Assembly: GCA_031288535.1 (NCBI GenBank) | Contig: JAITRF010000017.1 | Location: 1 to 56,255 of the forward strand | Source of the DNA: Desulfovibrio sp. | Lineage (GTDB): Bacteria > Desulfobacterota > Desulfovibrionia > Desulfovibrionales > Desulfovibrionaceae | Direction of reading: 5' to 3' | DNA: 56,255 bases | Shown here: one piece after another, positions 34,189 through 42,831 of the stretch | Position numbering within the stretch: the stretch's first letter is position 1 | Layout: each line of letters starts with the position of its first letter | Program-made: the position numbers and the translations under genes | The notes under the pieces: generated by a model | What the model was told of the DNA's origin: nothing | The model's input: the letters and a program-made list of their open reading frames with translations, nothing else | Database searches by the model: none

Positions 34189-35070
34189 ATGCGTTACGAA
34201 GGAATAGTTTACCGTCCGCCCTCCGAGGGCGGAAGCCTCATTATCCAGGCCACGGTCGGCTGTCCGCACAACCGTTGCCGTTTCTGCAACATGTACAAGA
34301 ACAAGCGTTTCCGCATACGCAAGGTCGCGGAGGTGCTGGAAGACATAGACGAGGCCGGGCGGGTCTACGGCGGGGACAACGTGCGCACAGTCTTTCTGGC
34401 GGACGGCAACACCGCCGTCATGCGCACTGAGCATCTTTTGCGCATCCTCGGGCGTCTTAACGAGGTTTTTCCGCGTCTTGAGCGGATCACGTCCTACTGC
34501 GCCTCGCAATACATGGACAAAAAGACGGAAAAAGAATGGGCCGATCTTCGCGCGGCCGGTCTTTCCCGCATCCACTGCGGCATGGAAAGCGGCCATGACC
34601 CTTTGCTGCGCAAGGTCTGCAAAGGCACGAGCATGGAGGAGCAGATCCGGGGCGGCCGGGCCGTGCGCGCGGCCGGCATCGAACTGAGCATGTACTATCT
34701 GGCCGGGCTTGGCGGGGCGGAGATGTCCGCGTCCCACGCGACGGACAGCGCCGCCGTGCTCAACGCCGTAAATCCGGAGTTCATCCGCGTGCGCACCTTT
34801 ACGCCCATGCCCGGCACGGAACTCGGCGAAGACTTTCGCGCCGGACGCTTTGTCCCGCTTGACGCGCACTCCTCCTTGCGCGAACTGCGGATTCTGATCG
34901 AACGCCTGGAAGGGGACGGCCTTTTTCTGAGCGACCATTGGCTGAATTTCGCCGATATCAGCGGACGGCTGCCCGAAGACAAGGAAGTCATGCTCAAGGC
35001 GGTGGACCAGGCCCTTGCCCTGCCGGGCGACCAGTTTCGCCCGGTGGGAATGATAACGGACAGTCTCTGA
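34189..35070 (+). CDS. Radical SAM protein with CX4CX2C cluster motif
   Basis: 293 residues. The cluster motif is GCPHNRCRFCNMYK, with cysteines 25, 30 and 33: the first gap is four residues rather than the usual three. I recall the same spacing in relatives that start YEG.(V/I)YRPPSE, so it is probably a family trait. Downstream segments VFLADGNTAVMRTEHLLRIL, SYCASQYMDKKTEKEW and LSRIHCGMESGHDPLLRKVCKG resemble the core of the Elp3/MiaB-type radical SAM barrel. There is no B12-binding or TRAM domain. The reaction is unknown. It appears to stand alone between atoE and cynS. Confidence 0.85.
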   Translation: MRYEGIVYRPPSEGGSLIIQATVGCPHNRCRFCNMYKNKRFRIRKVAEVLEDIDEAGRVYGGDNVRTVFLADGNTAVMRTEHLLRILGRLNEVFPRLERITSYCASQYMDKKTEKEWADLRAAGLSRIHCGMESGHDPLLRKVCKGTSMEEQIRGGRAVRAAGIELSMYYLAGLGGAEMSASHATDSAAVLNAVNPEFIRVRTFTPMPGTELGEDFRAGRFVPLDAHSSLRELRILIERLEGDGLFLSDHWLNFADISGRLPEDKEVMLKAVDQALALPGDQFRPVGMITDSL

Positions 35071-35405
35071 TTTTTCCCTCCGGTACGGACGCGGGACTCA
35101 TCCACCTGAATGTAATAATTGGCGTAGATAAGCGGAAATAAAATACATAAACGTTATTTTATCCCGCAATTACCCCCTCCATCTTCCTTCTTCCCCAACC
35201 AACACCGTGAAATACCGGTATTTATTTTCTATGGCACAGTTGATGCTGAATGCGTCCGGACGGGTTTCCATTTTCATGGCGCCGAAGCGGATTGACATTG
35301 AAAATGTGTAAACCGCTACGCAACGGGGTTGTCGCAAGGCGAACCGGCTTTGCCGTCAAGCGACTATTTCGAGCGTAACACGCCATAACAAAAGGAGTTT
35401 GTCTT
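35071..35405. other. 335-bp gap upstream of cynS with an AT-rich inverted repeat and a repeat module
   Basis: Near 35123-35165 GCGGAAATAAAATA and TTATTTTATCCCGC form a long AT-rich inverted repeat, which may end the radical SAM transcript or bind a regulator. At about 35310-35390 a copy of the intergenic repeat family (ending TTCGAGCGTAACACGCC) lies just ahead of cynS. No gene is seen. Confidence 0.45.
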
Positions 35406-35849
35406 ATGCAACGCTCGGAAGCGACGGCGGCGATAGTGGAGGCGAAAAAAGCGCGCGGACTTACCTGGGAGAAGATTGCCGCGGAGGTCGGGGCAAGCCC
35501 GGAGTGGACGACTTCCGCCCTGTTGGGACAGAACAGCATGGGCGCGGAGCAGGCCGCCAGGGTTTGCTCCGTTCTGGGGCTGGGCAAGGACGTCGCCGCC
35601 GCCTTGCAGGATTATCCGCTGAAAGGGGCGCTGGAAGCGGCGGTGCCGGTGGACCCGCTTATTTACCGCTTTCACGAGATCACGCAGATTTATGGAACGA
35701 CCATCAAAGAGCTCATTCACGAGAAATTCGGCGACGGCATAATGAGCGCCATCGATTTTGAGATGAAGATCGAGCGCCTGGAAGACCCCAAGGGCGACAG
35801 GGTAGTGGTCACCTATAACGGCAAGTTCCTGCCTTACCGCAAATGGTGA
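35406..35849 (+). CDS. cynS: Cyanate hydratase (cyanase)
   Basis: 147 residues, the usual length. Residues 1-75 form the helical N-terminal domain (ARGLTWEKIAAEVGASPEWTTSALLGQ), and the C-terminal domain has the active-site pattern IYRFHEITQIYGTTIKELI and GDGIMSAIDFEM. The catalytic triad corresponds to Arg88, Glu91 and Ser114. It converts cyanate and bicarbonate to carbamate, which breaks down to ammonia and CO2. AAGGAG precedes the ATG. The adjacent ABC importer (36071-39293) probably supplies cyanate. No carbonic anhydrase gene is present to restore bicarbonate. Confidence 0.97.
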   Translation: MQRSEATAAIVEAKKARGLTWEKIAAEVGASPEWTTSALLGQNSMGAEQAARVCSVLGLGKDVAAALQDYPLKGALEAAVPVDPLIYRFHEITQIYGTTIKELIHEKFGDGIMSAIDFEMKIERLEDPKGDRVVVTYNGKFLPYRKW

Positions 35850-35879
35850 GGAAAACGGCGGCGGTTCTGCCGCAGGCTT

Positions 35880-36057
35880 CAGGATGTCACGCCGAAATGC
35901 GAAGCATTTCGAGCGGCAAGGCGAAACAGAGCTTGCGCCGCAGCCGCCAAATCAAAACTGCATGGATGCAGTTTTGATTTGAAATTCGAATAAGACGCCC
36001 GCGGGCCGGCCTTGCCCGCCAGATGCGCATTTCAAGCGTAAAATGCTCTATAAGCCG
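35880..36057. repeat. Intergenic repeat between cynS and the importer genes
   Basis: This stretch includes GAAATGCGAAGCATTTC, a hairpin AAATCAAAACTGCAT/ATGCAGTTTTGATTT (about 35949-35981) and the repeat-family end TTTCAAGCGTAAAATGCTCT. It may affect how much of the cynS transcript reaches the transporter genes. Confidence 0.6.
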
Positions 36058-36070
36058 GAGGAAACGAGAT

Positions 36071-37417
36071 ATGACCGAAAAACACGCGCATGCTTTGCCC
36101 GATGCGGGACATGGCGTAAAATGCTCCTGCGCCGCATGCAGACCGGCGCAGGCGGAGCCGGAAAAACAGATTGAGGCGATGGTGGAGGACGCCGTGACGC
36201 GGGCGATTTTCGCCGGCAACGAGCCGGGCAGGCGCGCCTTTGTAAAGGCCTTGGGCGCGAGCGCGGCCCTGGCCCTGATCGGCGACCTCTTTCCCCTTTC
36301 GGCGGCCAAGGCCCTGGCCGCGGAGCCCGGCGGACCGATCGAAAAGAAAGACGTGTCCATAGGCTTTATACCCATCACCTGCGGCACGCCGATCATCATG
36401 GCCAAACCCATGGGCTTCTACGACCGCTACGGTCTTACCGAGGCCAAGGTGGTCAAGGCCTCCGGCTGGGCCATGATCCGCGACTGGTCCACCTCCGGGC
36501 AGACGGACTATTCGCATATGCTGGCGCCCATGCCCATAGCCATTTCCCTGGGTCTGGGCTCCACCCGGATGCCCTTTATCGTCCCGGCCGTGGAGAATTT
36601 GAACGGCCAGGCCATCACTTTGCGCAACGACCACAAAGACGTGCGCGACGCCAAGGACATGAAGGGCTTTGTCTTCGCCGTGCCCTTTGATTATTCCATG
36701 CACAATCTGCTGTTGCGCTATTATCTCGCGGAAGGCGGGGTGGACCCGGACAAGGAGGTGCAGATAAGGGTGCTTCCGCCCCCGGAGATGGTGGCGAATC
36801 TCAAGGCCGGCAACCTGGACGGCTATCTTTCCCCCGACCCGTTCAACCAGAGGGCGGTTTATGAAAAAGTCGGCTTCATATTCAAACTGAGCAAGGAACT
36901 CTGGGATGGGCATCCCTGCTGCGTGTTCACCTCCTCGCTCAGGTTCGCGAAAGAGGCCCCCAATACCTTTAACGCCGTCACCCACGCCATAGTGGACGCC
37001 ACGTTTTTCAGTTCCGACCCTGCCAACCGCAAGGAGATCGCCAAGGCCATCTCCACCCGCAATTACCTGAACCAGCCTGTGGAAGTGCTGGAAGAAGTGC
37101 TGACCGGCCGCTTTCCGGACGGTCTCGGCCATGACGTGGATGAGCCGGAGCGCATAAATTTCCATCCTTTCCCCTGGAATTCCATGGCCGTTTGGATCAT
37201 GACCCAGCTCAAGCGCTGGGGTTATCTGAAGAACGACGTGAATTACAGGCAGGTGGCCGAGGAAATTTTCCTGGCCGCCGATTGCGCCGGTGTGATGAAG
37301 GAGCTTGGACGCGAAACCCCGTCCGGGGCCTATGCCAAACATGTGATCATGGGCAAGGAATTCGATGCGGCGGACCCGGAAGGGTATTTGAACTCTTTCG
37401 CCATAAAGCGCGCCTGA
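36071..37417 (+). CDS. NrtA/CynA-type ABC substrate-binding protein, probable Tat export (cyanate)
   Basis: 448 residues. The ATG at 36071 has GGAGG nine bases upstream. The N-terminus is long and has a Cys cluster (VKCSCAACRP, about residues 16-26), followed by a twin-arginine signal GRRAFVKALGASAALALIG. The mature protein matches the CmpA/NrtA family: IGFIPITCGTPIIMAKPMGFYDRYGL, LNGQAITLRNDHKD, MVANLKAGNLDGYLSPDPFNQ and DGHPCCVFTSS. These proteins capture nitrate, bicarbonate or cyanate; the cyanase next door points to cyanate. The N-terminal cysteines are not part of the binding fold and might bind metal before export. Confidence 0.88.
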   Translation: MTEKHAHALPDAGHGVKCSCAACRPAQAEPEKQIEAMVEDAVTRAIFAGNEPGRRAFVKALGASAALALIGDLFPLSAAKALAAEPGGPIEKKDVSIGFIPITCGTPIIMAKPMGFYDRYGLTEAKVVKASGWAMIRDWSTSGQTDYSHMLAPMPIAISLGLGSTRMPFIVPAVENLNGQAITLRNDHKDVRDAKDMKGFVFAVPFDYSMHNLLLRYYLAEGGVDPDKEVQIRVLPPPEMVANLKAGNLDGYLSPDPFNQRAVYEKVGFIFKLSKELWDGHPCCVFTSSLRFAKEAPNTFNAVTHAIVDATFFSSDPANRKEIAKAISTRNYLNQPVEVLEEVLTGRFPDGLGHDVDEPERINFHPFPWNSMAVWIMTQLKRWGYLKNDVNYRQVAEEIFLAADCAGVMKELGRETPSGAYAKHVIMGKEFDAADPEGYLNSFAIKRA

Positions 37418-37644
37418 CCGATAGGGCGGCATGGCCCGGACCACGCCGCCTTGCGCTCGGGCGGGGTTTGGACCCCGCCCGGGCTTCCGCCCCGGAAAGC
37501 TGCCCCGCCCTTCAGGGCGGGGCAGGGACGCAGCCGGCCTGAAGGCCGGGATTTCAAAAAAAGCGGGACAAGCGCGCCCGGCGCCGGTTTTTTTTGCGTC
37601 TTTGGGCGTCTGGCCGCCGGGCGATGCCCGGCAAGGGAGAAGCG
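37418..37644 (+). other. Intercistronic hairpins between binding protein and permease genes
   Basis: GCCCCGCCC-TTCA-GGGCGGGGC (37502-37523) is a perfect hairpin, CCGGCCTGAAGGCCGG follows, and the palindrome CCGGCGCCGG (37578-37587) is followed by eight T. The last could be a partial terminator that lowers permease and ATPase expression relative to the binding protein. Confidence 0.55.
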
Positions 37645-38403
37645 ATGACCTTTAAAACGGCTTTCCTGTCGCTCGCGATAGGCTGTTTCCTCCTGCTGTG
37701 CTGGAAGGGCATAGCGGCGCATTCCGAGATCCCCGGTCCGCTTGACGTTTTGGCGACCGCCGTGGAATTTCTGCGGGACCCGCTCTATGACGCCGGCCCC
37801 AATGACAAGGGTATAGGCATCCTGACCGCCTACAGCATGGCCCGGCTGCTTTCCGGCTTCACGGCGGCGTCCGTCTGCGCCGTATTTTTCGGGGTTATCC
37901 TTGGGCGCAACGCGGTTCTTTTCAATGCAGTGAATCCCTATATCCAGGTTTTGCGCGCCATTTCCCCGATAGCCTGGATGCCGCTGCTGCTGTACACGGT
38001 CAAAGACAGCGGCATAACGGCCTTTCTGGTCGTGTTCATGGCCAGCATCTGGCCCACCCTGGCGAACACCGCCTTCGGCGTGGCCAATATCCGCAAGGAT
38101 TACCTGAATGTGGCGGAGATTCTCCAGATGGGCTACTGGAAAAAGCTTTTCCAGGTCATCCTGCCGGCTGCCGGCCCGACCATCGTAGCCGGACTGAAGA
38201 TTTCCATGGGCAGCGCCTGGGTGTCCATCATCCCCGCCGAGGCCATGCTCGGCTCTTTGGGACTCGGCTATTTTGTCTGGAACGAGTGGAACAATCTCTC
38301 CCTGACCAGCGTGATCTTCGCCATTTTTACCATAGGAGCGGTAGGGGTCGTCATAGACGCCATGTTCACCCGTCTCTCCCGCAGGCTTTCCTATACGGAT
38401 TGA
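37645..38403 (+). CDS. ABC transporter permease (NrtB/CynB type)
   Basis: 252 residues from the ATG at 37645 (GGGAGA just upstream). It has about six hydrophobic segments and the EAA loop region LNVAEILQMGYWKKLFQVILPAAGPTIVAGLKISMGSAW. As a homodimer it would form the membrane channel of the importer that pairs with the preceding binding protein and following ATPase. Confidence 0.93.
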   Translation: MTFKTAFLSLAIGCFLLLCWKGIAAHSEIPGPLDVLATAVEFLRDPLYDAGPNDKGIGILTAYSMARLLSGFTAASVCAVFFGVILGRNAVLFNAVNPYIQVLRAISPIAWMPLLLYTVKDSGITAFLVVFMASIWPTLANTAFGVANIRKDYLNVAEILQMGYWKKLFQVILPAAGPTIVAGLKISMGSAWVSIIPAEAMLGSLGLGYFVWNEWNNLSLTSVIFAIFTIGAVGVVIDAMFTRLSRRLSYTD

Positions 38404-38492
38404 TTTTCACTGCTTCCCAATTCCGGTTCCCGATAGATCTGAAGCGATTTTAGCGGGAGCGGGAACAGGCCGGAAAAAAACAGGAGCAAGCG

Positions 38493-39293
38493 ATGTACCC
38501 GGTACCGATGCTGCAGGTGGATCATGTGTCGCGCAACTACAATGTCGCCGGATCCCCGGAAAAATTCTGCGTTTTCGAAAATGTCTCGCTCAAGGTCGAC
38601 GAGGGCGAATTCGTGACGGTCGTAGGACATTCGGGCTGCGGCAAGTCCACGCTGCTGAACATCATAGCCGGCATAGACAAGTCCGATACGGGCTGCGTGC
38701 TGCTTCGGGGCAAGGCGGTGCAGGGTCCGGGCATAGACCGGATGGTCGTGTTTCAGAATTTCGCGCTCATGCCCTGGCTCACGGTCTATCAGAACGTGAG
38801 GCTCTCCGTGGAGGCGGCTTTCCCGGACTGGACCGAAAAGCAACTGGACGGGCACACGCGGCGCTACCTGGAAATGGTCAGCCTAAAGGGAGCGGAAAAC
38901 AAGCGCCCGGCGGCGCTTTCCGGGGGGATGCGCCAACGCTGCGGTCTGGCCAGGGCCTTTGCCGCCAATCCTCCGGTCATGCTGCTCGACGAACCCTTTG
39001 CCCAGATCGACGCCTTGACGCGCGGCGTCATCCAGGACGAACTCATCCGCATGTGGAACGAAACCAGGGTGACCATATTCATGGTCACGCACGACGTGGA
39101 TGAGGCCATCCTGCTTTCGGATCGCATAATTTTGATGAGCCCCGGTCCGGGCGCGGTGATCGCCGGAACCGTAGATATCCCGATCGAACGGCCCCGCTCC
39201 CGCCAATCCATTATCGAAGACCGGCGCTATTATGCGCTGCGCAACGACATCATCCGCTTCCTTGAAAACAGGCAGGTGGAAAAGACAGCCTGA
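38493..39293 (+). CDS. ABC transporter ATP-binding protein (NrtD/CynD type)
   Basis: 266 residues. Walker A is GHSGCGKSTLLN, the Q-loop is VFQNFALMPWLTV, the signature is LSGGMRQRCGLARAFA, Walker B is VMLLDEPFAQID, and the switch histidine is in MVTHDVDEA. The tail PIERPRSRQSIIEDRRYY is typical of nitrate/sulfonate-type ATPases. GGAG precedes the ATG at 38493. It completes the cynS-importer operon. Confidence 0.95.
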   Translation: MYPVPMLQVDHVSRNYNVAGSPEKFCVFENVSLKVDEGEFVTVVGHSGCGKSTLLNIIAGIDKSDTGCVLLRGKAVQGPGIDRMVVFQNFALMPWLTVYQNVRLSVEAAFPDWTEKQLDGHTRRYLEMVSLKGAENKRPAALSGGMRQRCGLARAFAANPPVMLLDEPFAQIDALTRGVIQDELIRMWNETRVTIFMVTHDVDEAILLSDRIILMSPGPGAVIAGTVDIPIERPRSRQSIIEDRRYYALRNDIIRFLENRQVEKTA

Positions 39294-39299
39294 TGCCGG

Positions 39300-39427
39300 A
39301 GCGGTCCAACTTTGAAAAGTTGGATCGCTCTGCTCGGTATCGGGGGGCAAGGTCTTCAGCCCGCCGCGAACGCAGGCGGCAGTCGATGTCGCCGTATGGC
39401 GACAATCCCAAGCGCAAAATGCTGTAA
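39300..39427. repeat. Copy of the composite intergenic repeat family
   Basis: The stretch starts with the hairpin module GCGGTCCAACTTTGAAAAG / TTGGATCGCTC and ends with CCCAAGCGCAAAATGCTGTAA. The same two modules in the same order occur at 42268-42500 and 54296-54424. Confidence 0.7.
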
Positions 39428-39474
39428 GGAAAAGCCGTCTGATTGGGGATCTGCTCCAATCAGACGGCTTTTCC
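39428..39474. terminator. Bidirectional terminator between the cyanate importer operon and queC
   Basis: Perfect 19-bp arms (GGAAAAGCCGTCTGATTGG at 39428-39446 and its complement at 39456-39474) have A-tracts and T-tracts at the base on both strands. It lies between convergent transcripts. Confidence 0.85.
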
Positions 39475-39507
39475 TTGAGCTTGCAGCGTATTGGCAGCGG
39501 GCCCGGT

Positions 39508-40221
39508 TCAGGTCAGGACGGGGTCGATTGTGCCGTTGGCCGCGAAGGCCGCTTCCCTGGCCTGGCAGGCGGGGCAGACCCGGCAGGGGGAGTCCGCGCC
39601 CGCGTAGCAGGAGCGGGTGAGTTCATAGGGAACGGAGCGTCCGAGCCCGAAGCGTACTATCTGCGCCTTGTCCGACATGACAAAGGGGGCGATGACCTCG
39701 ACCGTCCCTTCGCTGGAGAGCAGGATGGTTTTGCGCAGGGATTCGACGTATTCCGGGCGGCAGTCCGGGTAGACGGCGTGGTCTCCGCCGTGGACGCCCA
39801 AGGCCGCATAGGTTTTTTCGCCCCCGGAGAGTGATTGGGCGAGCCCGGCCAGGGCGGCGGCGAAGATGGTGTTGCGTCCGGGGACGACGGTGAGTTTTAT
39901 GTTCTCGCCGTCATATTCTCCCTGTGGCAGTTCGCCTCCGCCGAGCAGCAGGCTGGAGCGCGCGCCGCGGAACAGAGCCGAGGCGTCTATTTCCAGCAAA
40001 TTGCCGTTTGCGTAGAAGGCGGCGACCCGCCGCGCCGCGGCGTATTCCATGGAGTTGTGCCTGGAGGGATATTTGAAGAAGACGGGCCGCACGTCCGTCT
40101 TCTTCATGAGCAGAAAGGCGTAGAGAGTAGTGGAATCCAGACCGCCGGAGAGAGAGAGGAAAACGCGTTTTCCCTCCATGTCCGGGGGCAAGGTTTCAGT
40201 TGAAAGCGGGCTGTGGTTCAT
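39508..40221 (-). CDS. queC: 7-cyano-7-deazaguanine synthase QueC
   Basis: 237 residues. The PP-loop SLSGGLDSTTLYAF, the VPGRNTIFAAALAGLAQSL stretch and the C-terminal zinc site (SCYAGADSPCRVCPACQ) are typical of QueC, which makes preQ0, the precursor of queuosine tRNA modification. The first 14 residues before MEGKRVFLSLSGG are longer than usual and no strong ribosome-binding site marks the start. No other queuosine genes are adjacent. A small divergence from standard QueC cannot be excluded without alignment. Confidence 0.9.
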   Translation of the reverse strand: MNHSPLSTETLPPDMEGKRVFLSLSGGLDSTTLYAFLLMKKTDVRPVFFKYPSRHNSMEYAAARRVAAFYANGNLLEIDASALFRGARSSLLLGGGELPQGEYDGENIKLTVVPGRNTIFAAALAGLAQSLSGGEKTYAALGVHGGDHAVYPDCRPEYVESLRKTILLSSEGTVEVIAPFVMSDKAQIVRFGLGRSVPYELTRSCYAGADSPCRVCPACQAREAAFAANGTIDPVLT

Positions 40222-40349
40222 GCCGGGTGTCGGCGCGGCAGAAATTTGCGGCGCAAATCTCCGCCGCGAGATTGCCGCGGGGGGAAGGCGCTTCGCCCCG
40301 CGGCAATCTCAAGCGTAAAAGGTTAGAGCAATTTCAAAGTTAAAGTGCC

Positions 40350-41744
40350 TTAGAAGTTGAGGCCGAGTATCGTCCAGATCAGGATGAGCAGCAGGGTGAC
40401 GGCAAAGGGGGTCACCACTGTGGCCATGCCGATGTCCGGATAGGATTTCTTGTGCGTCATGCCGCAAATGGCCAGCAGGGTGATCACCGCGCCGTTGTGG
40501 GGCAAGGAGTCGAATCCGCCGGAGGACATGGCGGCCACGCGGTGCAGCATCTCGGCGCTCACTCCCGCCTGTTGCCCCCATTCCAGGAAGCGCGCGCCCA
40601 TGGCTTCAAGGGCGATGCTCATGCCGCCGGAGGCGGACCCGGTGATGCCGGCCAGCACGTTGACGGTCAGGGCTTCGGAGAGCAGGGGGGTGCCGGGGTC
40701 GATGCTCAGGAGGAAGTCGCGCACCGAGGCAAAGCCGGGCAGGGAGCTGACCACGTTGCCGTAGCCCGTTTCCGAGGCCGTGTTCATGATGGCGAGCAGG
40801 GAGCCGATGGCGCCGCCGTTGAGCGCGGCCTGGAGGTTGCCGCGCGCCTTGAACTGTTTGGCGGCAAAGAGGACGCTCAGCACAATCCCCACGATCAGGG
40901 AGATGATCAGCGCCCAGTTGGCCACGGGGATGGCTGCGGAAACAAGGGGGACCTTCTTGTAGGGCGCGAGCATGGAGACATCCCAGGCGCCGATGATCTT
41001 GGTGAGGATGAAGTTGAGCACCAGCACGGCGAACAGGGGCAGGGCGGCCAAGGCGGGAGATATCTCCGGCACCCCGTCGTCCAGATTGACCTGGGCGCGG
41101 GTGTCTTCCTCGCCGTAGCCTTCGCCGGCGGCCAGCATTTTCTTTTTACGGTATTCCAGCCAGAGCGTGCCTATGGCGAAAATGAGCACCGCCCCGCAGA
41201 TGCCGAAGAGCGGCGCGGCGAAAGAGGTGGTGTTGAAGTATTTGGCCGGGATGATGTTCTGAATCTGCGGGGTGCCCGGAACGGCGGTCATGGTGAAGCC
41301 GAAGGCGCCGAGGGCGATGCAGCCGGGCAGCAGCCGGCGGGGGATGCCGCCTTCCTTGAACAGGGCGTTGCCGAAAGGATACACGGCAAAGGCGACCACG
41401 AAGAGGCTCACGCCGCCGTAAGTCAGAATCGCGGCGGCCAGGACGACGGCCATGATGCCGCGTTCCGGACCGAGCTTGGTCGCGATGAATTTGGCTACGG
41501 AGCGGGCCGCGCCGCTTTCTTCCATGACCTTGCCGAAAACCGCGCCGAGCAGGAAGACCGGGAAGAAGTTCTTCACGTAAATGACGGCCCTGGCCATGAA
41601 AAGTTCGCTGTATTCGGGAAGAAGGTGGTGGCCGGCGGTCAGGGCTGCGGCCAGAGCGCACACGGGCGCGAAAAGGATGACCGAATAGCCTTTGTAGGCT
41701 ATCCAGGTCAATAACGCCAAGGATAAGATTATGCCGATTACCAT
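40350..41744 (-). CDS. GntP-family permease (organic acid / hydroxybutyrate type)
   Basis: 464 residues with about twelve hydrophobic segments. Patterns FFPVFLLGAVFGKVMEESG, GVSLFVVAFAVYPFG, FTMTAVPGTPQIQN and ITGSASGGMSIALEAMG are family hallmarks. GntP-like carriers take up gluconate or hydroxy acids such as 3-hydroxybutyrate with protons. GAGGAG precedes the ATG. The MaoC-type hydratase lies 37 bp upstream on the same strand, so a hydroxyacyl substrate is likely. Confidence 0.88.
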   Translation of the reverse strand: MVIGIILSLALLTWIAYKGYSVILFAPVCALAAALTAGHHLLPEYSELFMARAVIYVKNFFPVFLLGAVFGKVMEESGAARSVAKFIATKLGPERGIMAVVLAAAILTYGGVSLFVVAFAVYPFGNALFKEGGIPRRLLPGCIALGAFGFTMTAVPGTPQIQNIIPAKYFNTTSFAAPLFGICGAVLIFAIGTLWLEYRKKKMLAAGEGYGEEDTRAQVNLDDGVPEISPALAALPLFAVLVLNFILTKIIGAWDVSMLAPYKKVPLVSAAIPVANWALIISLIVGIVLSVLFAAKQFKARGNLQAALNGGAIGSLLAIMNTASETGYGNVVSSLPGFASVRDFLLSIDPGTPLLSEALTVNVLAGITGSASGGMSIALEAMGARFLEWGQQAGVSAEMLHRVAAMSSGGFDSLPHNGAVITLLAICGMTHKKSYPDIGMATVVTPFAVTLLLILIWTILGLNF

Positions 41745-41781
41745 AAAAAACTCCTCAAAATGTTTTTAATGACAAAATGCT

Positions 41782-42195
41782 TCAAACGTCGAACTGAAGC
41801 ACCGCTTCGCCTTCCACCACATTTTCGCCCTTCTGGTTGGCCACCCAGTTTTTCATGGTAACGCGCTTTTTCTCTTCGTTTTTATCCACCACTTCGGCCC
41901 AGGCGGTCAGGGTCTCGCCGAGAAATACCGGGCGGCGGAATTTCAAGGTCTGGGAGAGATAGATGGCGCCCTGCCCGGGGATAATCGTTCCATGCACGGC
42001 GCTTATGAGGCCGGCGCTGATCATGCCGTGGGCTATGCGTTTGCCGAATATGGTCGTTTTCGCGAACGCCTCGTCAAGGTGCAGGGGGTTGTTGTCGGTG
42101 CTCACGTCGGCGAATTTCTCCACCACCTCGGCGGTTATGAGCTTGCTTGTGCTGTCCTTGTCGCCTACCTTCAGGGTTTTGAAAGTCCATGCCAT
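41782..42195 (-). CDS. MaoC-type (R)-specific enoyl-CoA hydratase
   Basis: 137 residues, a single hot-dog fold. The hydratase motif is STDNNPLHLDEAFAKTTIFGKRIAHGM with probable catalytic Asp34 and His39. It adds water to trans-enoyl-CoA to give (R)-3-hydroxyacyl-CoA, or the reverse. AAGGAG precedes the ATG. It is the first gene of a two-gene operon with the GntP permease; the two could feed imported hydroxy acids into beta-oxidation. Confidence 0.92.
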   Translation of the reverse strand: MAWTFKTLKVGDKDSTSKLITAEVVEKFADVSTDNNPLHLDEAFAKTTIFGKRIAHGMISAGLISAVHGTIIPGQGAIYLSQTLKFRRPVFLGETLTAWAEVVDKNEEKKRVTMKNWVANQKGENVVEGEAVLQFDV

Positions 42196-42267
42196 TGTTC
42201 TTCTCCTTTTTTTCGGCGCGCGGCGGATGGTCGCTCCCCCGCCGGCTTTCCCGGTACATGGTTCTAA

Positions 42268-42600
42268 AGCAGTTCGACTTTGATAAAGTTGGACTGCTTC
42301 GCAAATCCTTGCCGCGAAATGCTTGCAGGCGGGCTTCGCCCGCCGTAAGCAAGCATTTCAAGCGTGAAATACTCTGTAGTGGTCCGACTTTGAAAAGTCG
42401 GACTGCTTTGCAAGGATTTGTTCGCAAATCCTTGCCGCGAAATGCTTGCAGGTGGGCTTCGCCCGCCGTAAGCAAGCATTTCAAGCGTGAAATACTCTGT
42501 AGTGGTTCGACTTTGAAAAGTTGGACTGCTTTGCAAGGATTTGTTCGCAAATTCCTGCCGCTCGAAATGCTTCGCATTTCGTTGCTGCGGCTGTCCGTTC
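42268..42600. repeat. Tandem array of the composite intergenic repeat (about 2.5 units of 110-123 bp)
   Basis: Unit 1 is 42268-42377, unit 2 is 42378-42500 (123 bp), and unit 3 starts at 42501 and degenerates near 42560. Each unit has hairpin A (GACTTTGAAAAGT... with GTGGT/GACTGC flanks), GCAAGGATTTG, AAATCCTTGCCGCGAAATGC, hairpin B (GGCGGGCTTCGCCCGCC), and the end TTTCAAGCGTGAAATACTCT. Unit 1 lacks 13 bp present in unit 2. Confidence 0.85.
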
Positions 42601-42802
42601 AGGGGCTGCCCCACCTGACGGCTGCCGCTTCGGCGTGACATCCCGTCACGCTTTCCGCTTCCGGATCAAAAATGCCCTCTTTTTTGTCCGGAGATGGAAT
42701 AACTCGTCCGGAAACCATGTTTTCCGGCCGACGCCGCCGCATTGAAAGTTTACTTTTCAACGAGACTGTCGGAAGCGGGGAAACTATTCGGGACTTTTGT
42801 TT

Positions 42803-42831
42803 TTGTCAAGATTACCCGAAAAGTATTTAAT
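42803..42831 (+). promoter_or_regulatory. Sigma-70 promoter of tRNA-His
   Basis: TTGTCA (42803-42808) and TTTAAT (42826-42831) have a 17-bp spacer. The tRNA begins 128 bp downstream of the -10 box. Confidence 0.5.

Noticed and set aside
40452-41714. 420-codon frame on the plus strand opposite the GntP permease
   Set aside because: Low-complexity Gly/His/Glu-rich translation, a typical shadow in GC-rich DNA.
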